A stretch of DNA of 64,000 nucleotides from contig NZ_JBHUOR010000040.1 of NCBI RefSeq assembly GCF_042686175.1, forward strand, positions 62,001 to 126,000. The letters run 5' to 3'. How positions within the stretch are numbered: the first letter of the stretch is position 1; the number at the start of each line of letters is the position of its first letter. The notes beneath the pieces were generated by a model. That model was not told where the DNA came from, ran no database searches, and saw nothing but the letters and a program-made list of their open reading frames with translations. Positions 34,617 to 44,079 of the stretch are shown here, piece by piece. The stretch is from Kurthia populi. Its GTDB lineage: Bacteria > Bacillota > Bacilli > Bacillales_A > Planococcaceae. Position numbers and translations under genes: made by a program.

Positions 34617-35561
34617 TTATAGCTGCTGTAAACGTACAGCTTGCGCTAATTTTCGTAAATACTGCGTTTGTTCAGTTAGTAAAGCATAGCTCTCTGTGAG
34701 TGTCACACATTCAAATTGGATGCTGTCGCCTGGCTTCATTTGGGCGAATACATGTAAATCACTCGCAATAACTTGTGCGATTCTTGGATAGCCGCCAGTC
34801 GTTTGGCGGTCGGCTAATAATACCGTGGGCTGTGCGTCATTTGATACTTGAATGGTGCCAAATAACACCGCATCTGATAACAGTTCCTCTGCTGAAACAC
34901 GCTGCAGGGGGGTACCCTTCAGACGGTAGCCCATACGGTCAGCTGCCGCCGTAATGTTATATCGTGTTGTTAAGAATTGCTGCTGACTCTCGGCGGTAAA
35001 CTGTGCCCACTCAGGACCAGCTGTTACATGCACGGTCCAGTTCTTCTTTGCATAATGGGGTAGTTCTGCCTGCCATTTTACTTGCTGTGCTGTATGTTTG
35101 TAGACGGTAAGCGCATCACCTTTTTTAAGTGCACGTCCTTCGTAGCCTCCAATACCTGCCCGTAAATATGTGCTTTTTGAGTTCATAATAGCTGGTACAT
35201 CGATGCCGCCGCGAAAGGCAATATAGTTGCGACAGCCGCTAAGTAATGGCCCAAGCTGTACGGTATCGCCGGCCTTGAGTGCGACAGGTCGGTAGCTTTG
35301 AAGCGGGTCCCTACCGTTAATGGTTCCTTGAATGGCTGCGCCTGTCATCGCCACGACACAGTCATCGTCCGTCTTAAAACGTAGTCCACCCATCGTCACC
35401 TCAAGGACAGCCTCATCCTGTGCGTTGCCCACTAAAATATTCGCTGTTTGAAGTGCTAACGTATCCATGGCACCACTGACAATGACGCCATACTGTTGAA
35501 AGCCCTGACGCCCTATATCTTGAATGGTCGTCAGCATACCTGGTTTTTCAATGTGAATCAT
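34617..35561 (-). CDS. pxpC: 5-oxoprolinase subunit PxpC (KipA-like, biotin-dependent carboxyltransferase-like fold)
   Basis: 314 residues. Begins MIHIEKPGMLTTIQDIGRQG, the family start, and includes MDTLALQTANILVGN and VLLADRQTTGGYPRI. With PxpA and PxpB it forms the ATP-dependent 5-oxoprolinase that turns the damage product 5-oxoproline into glutamate. The start overlaps the pxpB stop by four bases. In B. subtilis this protein is KipA, which counteracts the kinase inhibitor KipI. Terminator follows directly. Confidence 0.92.
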   Translation of the reverse strand: MIHIEKPGMLTTIQDIGRQGFQQYGVIVSGAMDTLALQTANILVGNAQDEAVLEVTMGGLRFKTDDDCVVAMTGAAIQGTINGRDPLQSYRPVALKAGDTVQLGPLLSGCRNYIAFRGGIDVPAIMNSKSTYLRAGIGGYEGRALKKGDALTVYKHTAQQVKWQAELPHYAKKNWTVHVTAGPEWAQFTAESQQQFLTTRYNITAAADRMGYRLKGTPLQRVSAEELLSDAVLFGTIQVSNDAQPTVLLADRQTTGGYPRIAQVIASDLHVFAQMKPGDSIQFECVTLTESYALLTEQTQYLRKLAQAVRLQQL

Positions 35562-36268
35562 GCCATCATCTCCTCAAAATCTGCCGCTGAAATAGGCACG
35601 AATCGAATCATTGCACCCGCTTCGAGTAAAGTTGGCGGCATTTTTTCAGGCTGGAATAAAGCAAGTGGTGTCCGCCCGATAATCTGCCAGCCCCCGGGTG
35701 TTTCGATCGGATAAATTCCTGTCTGACTACCTGCGATGCCAACAGAACCTGCCTCGATTTTTAAACGAGGGCTCTTTTTCCGTGGCGTTGCAATGGTTTC
35801 ATCAAGTCCACCTAAATAAGGAAAGCCTGGTGCAAAACCGAGCATATAAATTAAATAATGCGGTGTACTATGACGTTTAATCACTTCTTTGACCGATAGT
35901 TGATGATAACTAGCCACTTCCTCTAAATCAGGCCCGTATTCTCCGCCATAGCATACTGGTATATCAATGATTTTTGTAGTTGCCGCTGAAGTGGCCGCAT
36001 CGACTGATACACAAGCTTTTAATGTCTCAATGACTGCCTGAGCAGGATTTTTAATACCTTGTGTTAGTAAATAAATGGCGTCATAGAGCACCGTTAGTGT
36101 TGTATAAGCAGGAATCATTTCTTGAATGTATGGGATGTTTTGCGCGTCAATTTGCGCCATGGCCTGCGTAATCTGTCGTTGTGTAACGTCCGATACACTT
36201 GTGCCAAACTGCATACGAATGGCCATCTCCCCAAATGGCATCCACTCAATTGCTTGCGTATTATGCAT
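35558..36268 (-). CDS. pxpB: 5-oxoprolinase subunit PxpB (KipI-like)
   Basis: 236 residues. The motifs IPVCYGGEYGPDLEEVA and MLGFAPGFPYLGGLDE and the C-terminal PIETPGGWQIIGRTPLALF identify the KipI/PxpB family. It supplies part of the 5-oxoprolinase active site; in B. subtilis KipI also inhibits the sporulation kinase KinA. GGAGGG is spaced for the ATG at 36268 (a GTG at 36271 is adjacent). It is divergent from pxpA rather than in one operon with it as in B. subtilis. Confidence 0.92.
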   Translation of the reverse strand: MHNTQAIEWMPFGEMAIRMQFGTSVSDVTQRQITQAMAQIDAQNIPYIQEMIPAYTTLTVLYDAIYLLTQGIKNPAQAVIETLKACVSVDAATSAATTKIIDIPVCYGGEYGPDLEEVASYHQLSVKEVIKRHSTPHYLIYMLGFAPGFPYLGGLDETIATPRKKSPRLKIEAGSVGIAGSQTGIYPIETPGGWQIIGRTPLALFQPEKMPPTLLEAGAMIRFVPISAADFEEMMA

Positions 36269-36296
36269 CACGTTGTCCCTCCAAATACCATTTTTC

Positions 36297-36429
36297 GGAA
36301 TTGAAATTCTGAATATAGGAATAATTATAACGAAAACTAGGATAAATTCAATAAATTATCAGAAAAAAAATACAATTCGCAACTTTACATCAAATAGTTG
36401 ATTGTGATAATATTCGGAATATAAGTTCC
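36297..36429. promoter_or_regulatory. Possible operator repeats in the pxpB-pxpA divergent region
   Basis: GGAATTGAAATTC (36297-36309) and GGAATATAAGTTCC (36416-36429) are two similar inverted repeats near the two divergent genes; ACGGAATTT recurs at about 36435. They may bind a regulator of the locus. KipR, an IclR protein, does this in B. subtilis; no IclR gene adjoins here. Confidence 0.4.
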
Positions 36430-36488
36430 TAAATACGGAATTTAAAAACTGAATTATGGTTTTTAAAATAGCAATAAGGGGTGATTTG

Positions 36489-37247
36489 ATGTATCAAATT
36501 GATTTAAATTGTGATCTCGGAGAAAGTTTTGGTGCGTATACACTTGGCAATGATGCGGCCATTCTCGATTATGTGACATCTGCTAATATTGCCTGTGGCT
36601 TTCATGCGGGTGATCCAACTGTTATGAAAAAAACGGTTGAGCTTGCGCTTGAGAAAGAGGTTAAAATTGGCGCCCATCCAGGATTGCCAGATTTAGTTGG
36701 CTTTGGTCGCCGTAATATGGCGATTGCACCAGAAGATACGAAAAATATTGTCATCTATCAGCTTGGGGCACTGCAGGCATTTACGAAGGCTTTAGGGGGA
36801 CAAGTCGAGCATGTGAAGCCACACGGGGCACTGTATAATATGGCCGCAAAAGATGCACGGCTTGCTGAGGCCATTGCAGAAGCGGTGTATGCTGTTGATC
36901 CATCGCTTGTCTTGTATGGCTTAGCAGGGAGCGAGCTTATTACAGCAGGTAAGCGCATCGGTCTTCAAACAGCAAATGAAGTATTTGCTGACCGTACATA
37001 TCAGCAAGATGGTAGTCTGACACCACGTACACAGCCTCATGCGATGATTGAAACGGATGAGGAAGCGGTACGCCAGGTGATGACAATGGTCAAAGAGGGA
37101 CATGTTCAAACACAGCAGCAAACGAATTTTGCACTTGATGCGCATACGGTGTGTATCCACGGGGACGGTGCACATGCACTGACTTTTGCAAAATACATCC
37201 ATGAAACATTAACAAACAACCAAATAGACGTTACGGCGTATCGTTAG
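36489..37247 (+). CDS. pxpA: 5-oxoprolinase subunit PxpA (LamB/YcsF family)
   Basis: 252 residues. Starts MYQIDLNCDLGESFGAY, the family's metal/active-site signature, followed by SANIACGFHAGDPTVM, GAHPGLPDLVGFGRR and VKPHGALYN. It is the hydrolase-fold subunit that acts with PxpB and PxpC on 5-oxoproline. An in-frame ATG lies further up at 36456, but the AAGGGGTGAT site serves 36489. It leads an operon with ycsG and ycsI on the plus strand. Confidence 0.94.
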   Translation: MYQIDLNCDLGESFGAYTLGNDAAILDYVTSANIACGFHAGDPTVMKKTVELALEKEVKIGAHPGLPDLVGFGRRNMAIAPEDTKNIVIYQLGALQAFTKALGGQVEHVKPHGALYNMAAKDARLAEAIAEAVYAVDPSLVLYGLAGSELITAGKRIGLQTANEVFADRTYQQDGSLTPRTQPHAMIETDEEAVRQVMTMVKEGHVQTQQQTNFALDAHTVCIHGDGAHALTFAKYIHETLTNNQIDVTAYR

Positions 37248-37264
37248 ACTTAGGGGGAACCACA

Positions 37265-38467
37265 ATGGGAGAAAAAGTCACACAAAAAGCGAGCCGTAGC
37301 GTCCTGCTCGGTGCCGCATTCTTAATGGCCACTTCATCAATTGGGCCAGGATTTTTAACACAAACAACTGTTTTTACAGAGCAGTTACTCGCAAGCTTTG
37401 GATTCGTTATTTTAGTATCTGTCTTACTCGATATTTTCGCGCAGATGAATGTTTGGCGCATTATCGTCGTTTCAGGCCTACGCGGACAAGAAATTGCGAA
37501 TAAAGTATTGCCAGGGCTAGGAATTGTTTTAGCAGTGCTAATCGTATTTGGCGGTCTAGCATTTAATATAGGGAATGTCGCCGGTGCAGGGCTTGGCTTA
37601 AATGCGATGCTTGGCATGGATACGGTGACGGGGGCCATTTTAAGTGCCATTTTTGCCATCGTTATTTTCTTATTTAAAGAAGCAAGTAAAGTAATGGACC
37701 GCGCTGCACAAATTGCCGGTGCTGTCATGATTTTCTTAATGTTTTATGTGGCTGTTTCAACACATCCACCTGTTGGCGAAGCGGTTGTGCGTACGTTCGC
37801 ACCAACAGATATTAGCATTTTAGCAATTGTTACACTTGTTGGTGGTACAGTCGGTGGGTATATTACGTTCGCAGGTGGTCACCGCCTACTCGATGCGGGT
37901 CTTAAAGGCGTCGAAGCGATTCCAGAGGTCAATAAAAGCTCGATTACAGGGATTATAGTGACAGCAGTTATGCGTATTGCTTTATTCCTAGCAGTATTAG
38001 GTGTTGTATCACAAGGACTTAAACTTGATGCCGCAAACCCAGCTGCTTCTGTATTCCAATTAGCATTAGGTGATATTGGGTACCGTATTTTCGGTGTGAT
38101 TATGTGGGCTGCCGCTGTAACATCAGTCGTTGGTGCCGCTTATACATCTGTTTCCTTTATTAAAACCTTCCATAAAAATATTGCAAAGTATGAAAACTGG
38201 ATCATTATCGCGTTCATTGCTATTTCAACATTGATTTTCGCATTGATTGGCAAACCCGTAAATGTTCTTGTATTAGCAGGCGCATTAAACGGCTTAATTT
38301 TACCATTAGCACTAGGTACATTATTAATTGCGGTATACAAAAAAGATGTTGTCGGCAGCTACAAGCATCCGATATGGTTAACGATTACAGGTGCCTTTGT
38401 AGTTATCGTGATGGGTGTTCTTGGCATTATGACATTAATTGAACAAATCGGTATTTTAGTAGGCTAG
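37265..38467 (+). CDS. ycsG: NRAMP-like membrane transporter (YcsG family)
   Basis: 400 residues, about eleven membrane segments. Begins with the SSIGPGFLTQT segment typical of NRAMP-related YcsG proteins, and an internal region near AGGHRLLDAGLKGVEA. The usual DPGN metal motif of true NRAMP metal transporters is replaced, so the substrate is probably not a divalent metal; 5-oxoproline uptake is inferred from the operon. It starts 17 bases after pxpA with AGGGGG before the ATG. Confidence 0.85.
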   Translation: MGEKVTQKASRSVLLGAAFLMATSSIGPGFLTQTTVFTEQLLASFGFVILVSVLLDIFAQMNVWRIIVVSGLRGQEIANKVLPGLGIVLAVLIVFGGLAFNIGNVAGAGLGLNAMLGMDTVTGAILSAIFAIVIFLFKEASKVMDRAAQIAGAVMIFLMFYVAVSTHPPVGEAVVRTFAPTDISILAIVTLVGGTVGGYITFAGGHRLLDAGLKGVEAIPEVNKSSITGIIVTAVMRIALFLAVLGVVSQGLKLDAANPAASVFQLALGDIGYRIFGVIMWAAAVTSVVGAAYTSVSFIKTFHKNIAKYENWIIIAFIAISTLIFALIGKPVNVLVLAGALNGLILPLALGTLLIAVYKKDVVGSYKHPIWLTITGAFVVIVMGVLGIMTLIEQIGILVG

Positions 38468-38478
38468 GAGGAATGACA

Positions 38479-39267
38479 ATGAACTATCAACAACAATCAC
38501 CACAAGCAATTCGCGAAGCCGTTCGAAACGGGACCATTACAGGACCGACAGCTGGCTATGCGATGGGCTATGCGCAAGCTAATCTAGCTATTTTGAAAAA
38601 GGAGCATGCTTTTGATTTTCTATTGTTTGCACAACGAAATCCAAAAGCCTGTCCGATTTTAGATGTCATTGAGCCGGGGAGTGTATCGCCATCGCGTATC
38701 GCAAAGAACGCGGATATTCGTACCGACATTCCAAAATACCGCATTTATAAACACGGGGAATTAGTCGAGGAAGTGAGCGATTTGAAGGACTACTGGTCAG
38801 ACGATTTTGTGTGCTTCTTAATTGGCTGTAGCTTCTCATTTGAAAATGCATTGATGAATAATGACATCGACGTGCGTCATATTTCAGAAGGCTGTAATGT
38901 CCCAATGTTTAAGACGAATATTGCCACAGAAAAAGCCGGTATATTTGAAGGGCCAACCGTTGTATCTATGCGTCCGATTCCTGAAGCAGAGGTCGTGCGC
39001 GCTGTTCAAGTAACATCACGCTTTCCGTCCGTTCACGGCGCACCACTGCATATCGGCAATCCAGCGAGCATTGGCATTCGTGATGTGACAAAACCTGACT
39101 TTGGTGATGCAGTACCAATCAAAGACGGCGAAGTGCCAGTGTTCTGGGCATGCGGCGTAACACCACAGGCCATTGCCATGCACGTTAAGCCGGATTTAAT
39201 GATTACACATGCACCAGGGCATATGTTTGTGACCGATGTAAAAGATGCATTTTACGGGGTTTTATAG
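38479..39267 (+). CDS. ycsI: YcsI family putative hydro-lyase (DUF1445)
   Basis: 262 residues. The start (SPQAIREAVRNGTITGPTAG), the middle (VCFLIGCSFSFENALM) and the end (VMITHAPGHMFVTD) fit the YcsI/DUF1445 family, which relates to D-glutamate cyclase-type enzymes that form 5-oxoproline from D-glutamate. It would link D-glutamate breakdown to the 5-oxoprolinase. AGGAGG is only one base from the first ATG (38473) but seven from ATG 38479. Last gene of the pxpA operon. Confidence 0.88.
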   Translation: MNYQQQSPQAIREAVRNGTITGPTAGYAMGYAQANLAILKKEHAFDFLLFAQRNPKACPILDVIEPGSVSPSRIAKNADIRTDIPKYRIYKHGELVEEVSDLKDYWSDDFVCFLIGCSFSFENALMNNDIDVRHISEGCNVPMFKTNIATEKAGIFEGPTVVSMRPIPEAEVVRAVQVTSRFPSVHGAPLHIGNPASIGIRDVTKPDFGDAVPIKDGEVPVFWACGVTPQAIAMHVKPDLMITHAPGHMFVTDVKDAFYGVL

Positions 39268-39283
39268 GGATACAACATAATCT

Positions 39284-39324
39284 AAAAAACGCGTTACTTT
39301 AGCATATAAAGTAACGCGTTTTTT
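39284..39324. terminator. Strong terminator after ycsI, left border of the GTPase block
   Basis: AAAAAACGCGTTACTTT pairs with AAAGTAACGCGTTTTTT, a 17-base perfect stem. Confidence 0.88.
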
Positions 39325-39421
39325 AATTGTGTGAAAGATCTCATTCATAATTATAAAATAAGATTAGAATAAAAAATAATCTTTTATTCATATAAAATAA
39401 TTATTTTATAACAAAAAATAG

Positions 39422-39450
39422 TTCATTTGATTTAAAAATATAGTTATAAT
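39422..39450 (+). promoter_or_regulatory. Probable promoter of the dynamin-like gene cluster
   Basis: TATAAT at 39445-39450, 35 bases before the ATG, with a weak -35 (TTCATT, 39422-39427) 17 bases upstream. It is the only clear promoter seen for the five genes. Confidence 0.5.
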
Positions 39451-39484
39451 AGTTTTAAATATTTGTTTTGAAAGGATGCTTTAA

Positions 39485-41140
39485 ATGATATTACAAAAGA
39501 AATTTGAATTTATTAAAAAATTAAAAGAAAAATATAATCTACCATTACAAGAATTACAAGAACATATTCACTATATGCAAAATTTTAAGGTGACAACACC
39601 TATTATTGGAGGATTTAGCACAGGGAAATCTACAATGATTAATGCTTTTTTAGGAGAAAAAATTTTACGAACAAATATTACAGCAGAAACCGCGATTCCA
39701 ACAGAAATTTCATATGGTGCTTTCAATATACAAGCAGTAAAAGGCCATAATAAAAAATCACTGACATTAGATGAGTTGAAAAATCGAGAATTTTCTATTC
39801 AGGATACTGAGTATATTGAAATTCAAACGAACCATGCAATGTTAGCACAATTACCAACAATAAAATTAGTAGATATGCCAGGATTTGATTCAGGTATTCA
39901 GGCGCATAATACAGCAATTGATCAATATTTACCTAAGAGTTTGGCATATATTTTGACATTTTCTGCTGAAGAACCCGTTATGAAAGAAAGTATTTCAGAT
40001 TTTTTGAATGAATTAAAAATACATGATGTGCCTGTTTATGTGTGTGTGACAAAAGCTGACAAAGTAACATCATCGACACTTGAAAAAAATATTGAAGCTA
40101 TTCGTGATAGCGTAACATATTCTTTAGGCCTTGCTCCTAAAAAAGTTGTACCAATTTGGGCAAAAAAGAAGTTAAATGAAAATAATGAGAAAGTGATTGA
40201 TGTAAATGGTTTAAAGAGTATTTTAAAAGACATTGAAGAAAATAGCCGCTTTATTTTTGAAAAACATTTTTCTTCATTATTAAAACAACATGTAACGATA
40301 GTGGAACAATATTTACAAGAAATGTTGAGAAGTACAGAGTTAACTGTTTCAGAATTAGATGAAAAAGAAGTGAGAATCCAAAGAGATATTGAACGAGTAC
40401 AAGAGAAAGTAACAGTTGAACAAAAACATTTTTCAACGCAATTAAGTAATAGTATTACAATAATTCAAGCAAAAATTAACGATGAATTACAAGCTAATAA
40501 AAATACACTTATTTCAATGCTTGCGAGTGGTCAAGATATTCAAACAAAACTTAATTTAATTGTTCGTATGGCTATCACACAAGGAATTAAAACAGAATTC
40601 GAACCAACTTTACAAAAGCATATAAGTAAACTATCAAATGCAATTCAGTTAGATATGCCGATAGATACATTTAGACCTGAACAAAATAATATAGATGAAA
40701 AAACACATGAAACACTTAAAAATATTGCTTTGAAATCAGCGCCGCTTATTTTTACCGCAATTGGAGTAGCCTTAACAGGGCCAGTAGCTGCTATGATTAT
40801 AGCTTCAATTCCGATAATTGCAGATTTACTTTTCAACCAACATAAAGAAAAAGAAGCAAAGAAACAAGCAGAGAAAAAATTAGTAATGGAAATTATTCCA
40901 CAAGTTTTACAAGTAGCAGATGTTCAAGTTGCAAATGAGTTGGAAAGTTATTCTGAAACTATTCATGCGATGATTCAAGAAGATTTAATAAAAAAACGTG
41001 ATTTATTACAAAAAGCATTAGAGGATACACGTACACAAAAATTAAATGAGCAAGTTGAGCAACAGCAATTGATAAGTGAATGGGAGAAGGATCTTGAACA
41101 AGTAAGGGGGATTTTAAATGACGCTATCGTTACCATGTAG
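39485..41140 (+). CDS. Dynamin-like large GTPase, first of the cluster
   Basis: 551 residues. G1 P-loop GGFSTGKST at about residues 42-50, G3 LVDMPGFDSG at about 127-136, G4 VTKADK near 188. A coiled-coil stalk follows (about 270-330), then a hydrophobic hairpin (FTAIGVALTGPVAAMIIASI, about 421-440) and another coiled coil. This is the layout of bacterial dynamin-like proteins that bind and reshape membranes after GTP hydrolysis. Its 3' end overlaps the next GTPase gene by 23 bases, so the two are co-translated and may act as a pair. AAAGGA precedes the ATG. Codon and base use is more AT-rich than in the flanking genes. Confidence 0.85.
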   Translation: MILQKKFEFIKKLKEKYNLPLQELQEHIHYMQNFKVTTPIIGGFSTGKSTMINAFLGEKILRTNITAETAIPTEISYGAFNIQAVKGHNKKSLTLDELKNREFSIQDTEYIEIQTNHAMLAQLPTIKLVDMPGFDSGIQAHNTAIDQYLPKSLAYILTFSAEEPVMKESISDFLNELKIHDVPVYVCVTKADKVTSSTLEKNIEAIRDSVTYSLGLAPKKVVPIWAKKKLNENNEKVIDVNGLKSILKDIEENSRFIFEKHFSSLLKQHVTIVEQYLQEMLRSTELTVSELDEKEVRIQRDIERVQEKVTVEQKHFSTQLSNSITIIQAKINDELQANKNTLISMLASGQDIQTKLNLIVRMAITQGIKTEFEPTLQKHISKLSNAIQLDMPIDTFRPEQNNIDEKTHETLKNIALKSAPLIFTAIGVALTGPVAAMIIASIPIIADLLFNQHKEKEAKKQAEKKLVMEIIPQVLQVADVQVANELESYSETIHAMIQEDLIKKRDLLQKALEDTRTQKLNEQVEQQQLISEWEKDLEQVRGILNDAIVTM

Positions 41141-42728
41141 TGATGAGATTTTTCGGCAATTTGATTTGTTGAAAAATATTACACGTAATAATGATGTACA
41201 AACGATTAGTGTAAATTTAATAAAATTGGAAAAACTGTTGTATGAACAATTACCAGAAGAAATTAAAGATTTAGCACCTCCAAATTTCCCTGAATTATAT
41301 TTTAATTTTAAAGTTGAGTATGGTAAAATGCGTGATTTTATGCTTTACGAGCCTCTTATTGGGAAACATGTTGTAGCATTAGGTGGAGGGTTTAGTAGTG
41401 GAAAATCTACATTTTTAAATACCTTACTAAACACAAAAGTTTTGCCCGCAAAAATTGATCCTTCTACTTCAGTTGCGACATATATTGTTTCTGGTGAAGA
41501 AATAAAAGTTCAAGGTATTAATGTATTTGATACGAAGATGAATTTATCTTTGGAAGATTTAAAAATGATTGCACATGGTTTTGGGCGTAGTACAGATAAT
41601 GAAGGTGAAATCATTTCTGAAGAAATAACATTAGGGCATATTTTAAAAAATTTGTTTTTACAAATTCCTACACAATCTTTTGAAAATATTGCATTTTTAG
41701 ATACACCCGGTTATTCAAAAGCTGATGTATCAACTCATTCAACTAAAACAGATGAAAAAATTGCACGTGCACAATTAAATACGGCGGATTATATTTTATG
41801 GTTTGTACCAGCAGATGCTGGAACGATTACTGAACAAGATATTCAGTTTATTAAAACGCTTTATACGGAAATACCACTTTGTGTCATTGTTAATAAAGCA
41901 GATAAAAAAACAGATAATGATTTGGAACTGATTGTAGAAAATATTAAACAAGTTCTAGATTTAAAAGGAATTCGCTATACGAACGTATTTACATTTTCAC
42001 GTAAAAAACATCAAGAATATGATAAAACATTTATTTTATCTCAACTAGCAGAATGGGACAAAGCAGTATATGAGGAATCATTTGCCTACAATTTTAAAAA
42101 ATTATTTGTTAGATGTAGAGAATATTATGAAAAACAAATTTCTATAGAAAATCGTCGATTAAATCATTTAAACCAGGCTTTGACGTTAGCGGAAAGTGAA
42201 ATTCAGGACTATTTAATATCACTTGTATTAGAAAGTAAAGTACGTATTCAACTTTTAAAAGAAACGAAACAAAAATTAAAATTACTGCAAGATAATTTTT
42301 TTGTAGAATTAAAATTTGTAGCGGATCAAGTTGGTATTTGTATGCCAGAGCCAGAAGAAATTGAATTGTTAAAAGATAAGACACAAAATTTATCTCAATT
42401 ATTGCAAGCGTATAAACAGAAACATAATATTAAAGAAAGCTATGATATTGAAGCGCTTTTAAGCAAAACATTTGCAAATACAGTATCAAAATTTTTTGAG
42501 CAACCAGGTCAAAAAAATTATGCGACTAGGTTAGCTGGAATATTAGAAAATGAACTTACTTTATTGCCAGAAGAAGTTAAATTTAATGATTATTTAAACC
42601 GTAACTCTGCTATTTTTAGTGTATTGAACAATAATTTAGAGATTTCAGAGGATAAGAAGGATCTTAATGTAAATTTAGAACAACTTAATCAATTCACAAC
42701 GATATTAAAAAAGACTTTGGAGGATTAA
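41118..42728 (+). CDS. Dynamin-like large GTPase, second of the cluster
   Basis: 536 residues with about 85 N-terminal residues before the P-loop GGGFSSGKSTFLNTLL (about 89-104). G3 FLDTPGYSKAD near 193, G4 VNKADK near 258. The C-terminal half is helical and lacks an obvious membrane hairpin, unlike the first GTPase, so it may be the soluble partner of a two-dynamin complex. AGGGGG lies eight bases before the ATG, inside the previous gene. One base separates its stop from the next start, so the cluster is a tightly coupled operon. Confidence 0.85.
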   Translation: MTLSLPCSDEIFRQFDLLKNITRNNDVQTISVNLIKLEKLLYEQLPEEIKDLAPPNFPELYFNFKVEYGKMRDFMLYEPLIGKHVVALGGGFSSGKSTFLNTLLNTKVLPAKIDPSTSVATYIVSGEEIKVQGINVFDTKMNLSLEDLKMIAHGFGRSTDNEGEIISEEITLGHILKNLFLQIPTQSFENIAFLDTPGYSKADVSTHSTKTDEKIARAQLNTADYILWFVPADAGTITEQDIQFIKTLYTEIPLCVIVNKADKKTDNDLELIVENIKQVLDLKGIRYTNVFTFSRKKHQEYDKTFILSQLAEWDKAVYEESFAYNFKKLFVRCREYYEKQISIENRRLNHLNQALTLAESEIQDYLISLVLESKVRIQLLKETKQKLKLLQDNFFVELKFVADQVGICMPEPEEIELLKDKTQNLSQLLQAYKQKHNIKESYDIEALLSKTFANTVSKFFEQPGQKNYATRLAGILENELTLLPEEVKFNDYLNRNSAIFSVLNNNLEISEDKKDLNVNLEQLNQFTTILKKTLED

Positions 42729-42729
42729 T

Positions 42730-44073
42730 ATGTCTACATTACAAAGTGTGAATGACATTACCGCATTTTTTCAAAAAGAATTACCTAAACGAATAGCATT
42801 TCATCAGCATCCGCTAAAGCAAGAAACTGATTATCTAAAAGAAGTATATCTTACTATGCTAGCTGTAATTTTACAATGTGAACATACTCCTGAAACAGAG
42901 CAAATTACTTTTTTTAAGCGCTTGATTGAAGGGATAGAGAGTGAAATATCTGCAGAACAATATATGAGACAAGCGTTGGTAGTTACGGAACAACTTCCAC
43001 AAGATTTTTATAATGAATTGTATAAAAATAAGTTATTTAAAAATTTTATTATAGATGCATTAGTAATGATTAATTGCAAAAAAAAAATGAATACGCAGCA
43101 GCTTTTATTTTTAGCAGATTTACTTAATATTTTTCAAATTTCAGAAGCTCAATTATGTGAGTGGAGTATGTTTGCAAAAAATATATTAATACAAAATAAA
43201 GAAGCTATTTTAAAATATGTTACAGATTATGCAGATTTCGAAAATTTGAAGTTATTTGCTTATTACAATTTAGATAGTAATTATGATTACTATCTAGATA
43301 ATGGGGATGTTCAACAAATCGAACATCTTATGAATTCGGAATCGGACTGTGTTTTTTTTGAAAACTGTAATTTTACAAAAAATCTGCTGACATATACAAT
43401 ACATTCTAAAAAAATTGTTCATTTTAAAAATTGTCATTTTGAAGGAATTTCTATACCCTTACAATATTTAAATTTACATGCACTTATTTTTGAAGAATGT
43501 CATTTTAAAAACTTTGAACATGCAGTAATGCTTATTGATAATGTAGAACACATATTTGTTACTAAGTGTAGCATTGAAAATTTAAAAATTTCAACACAGG
43601 ATACAGCGGCATTTATAAATGTATATGAAAATAGTGGGAATATTATGATGGTTAATTGTGATTTTGAAAATATTATATATGAAAATGATGGTGTTTTATT
43701 TACTGAAAATTTAATAGGTTTGTTACCTAAAAATATTAATATACATTTACAGGATAATGTATTTAGAAAGATTCCAACAATGAAGGTTTTCTCTTTGTTT
43801 TCTAAATATGATGAAAATTTTTCATCTAATAAAAACTTTTTATTCAATATAAAAAGTTCTTTAAGTAATAATATAAATACTCATAAACTTCAAGTTGATA
43901 TCAAGTACAATTTGAATTTCGATAGAAAAGAATTTGTTGGAAAAGCAACACTAGATGCTTATATTAAAAAACATTTAAATTTAGGTGGAAATCAAAATAT
44001 ACAAATAGATAACGAAGTTATTGATGATAATGATAACCGTAATAATGATATAAAGATTATGAGAAGAGGTTAA
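42730..44073 (+). CDS. Uncharacterised protein: helical N-terminus plus beta-helix-like C-terminus
   Basis: 447 residues, no signal peptide or membrane segment. The first 200 residues are helical, with EVYLTMLAVILQCEHTPETE recalling TerB-like domains (weak). From about 205 there are spaced repeats with an N/E-C-x-F turn: FFENCNF, FKNCHF, FEECHF, VTKCSI, MVNCDF, roughly 22-31 residues apart, the rhythm of a parallel beta-helix. The acidic tail ends DDNDNRNND. GGAGG precedes the ATG; starts one base after the second GTPase. It shares layout with the next gene. I know of no named family; a scaffold or sensor for the GTPases is inference. Confidence 0.65.
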   Translation: MSTLQSVNDITAFFQKELPKRIAFHQHPLKQETDYLKEVYLTMLAVILQCEHTPETEQITFFKRLIEGIESEISAEQYMRQALVVTEQLPQDFYNELYKNKLFKNFIIDALVMINCKKKMNTQQLLFLADLLNIFQISEAQLCEWSMFAKNILIQNKEAILKYVTDYADFENLKLFAYYNLDSNYDYYLDNGDVQQIEHLMNSESDCVFFENCNFTKNLLTYTIHSKKIVHFKNCHFEGISIPLQYLNLHALIFEECHFKNFEHAVMLIDNVEHIFVTKCSIENLKISTQDTAAFINVYENSGNIMMVNCDFENIIYENDGVLFTENLIGLLPKNINIHLQDNVFRKIPTMKVFSLFSKYDENFSSNKNFLFNIKSSLSNNINTHKLQVDIKYNLNFDRKEFVGKATLDAYIKKHLNLGGNQNIQIDNEVIDDNDNRNNDIKIMRRG

Positions 44074-44079
44074 ATTTTT

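Noticed and set aside
37265..38467. Calling ycsG a manganese/iron transporter
   Set aside because: The metal-binding DPGN motif of NRAMP proteins is not seen, and the operon points to 5-oxoproline.
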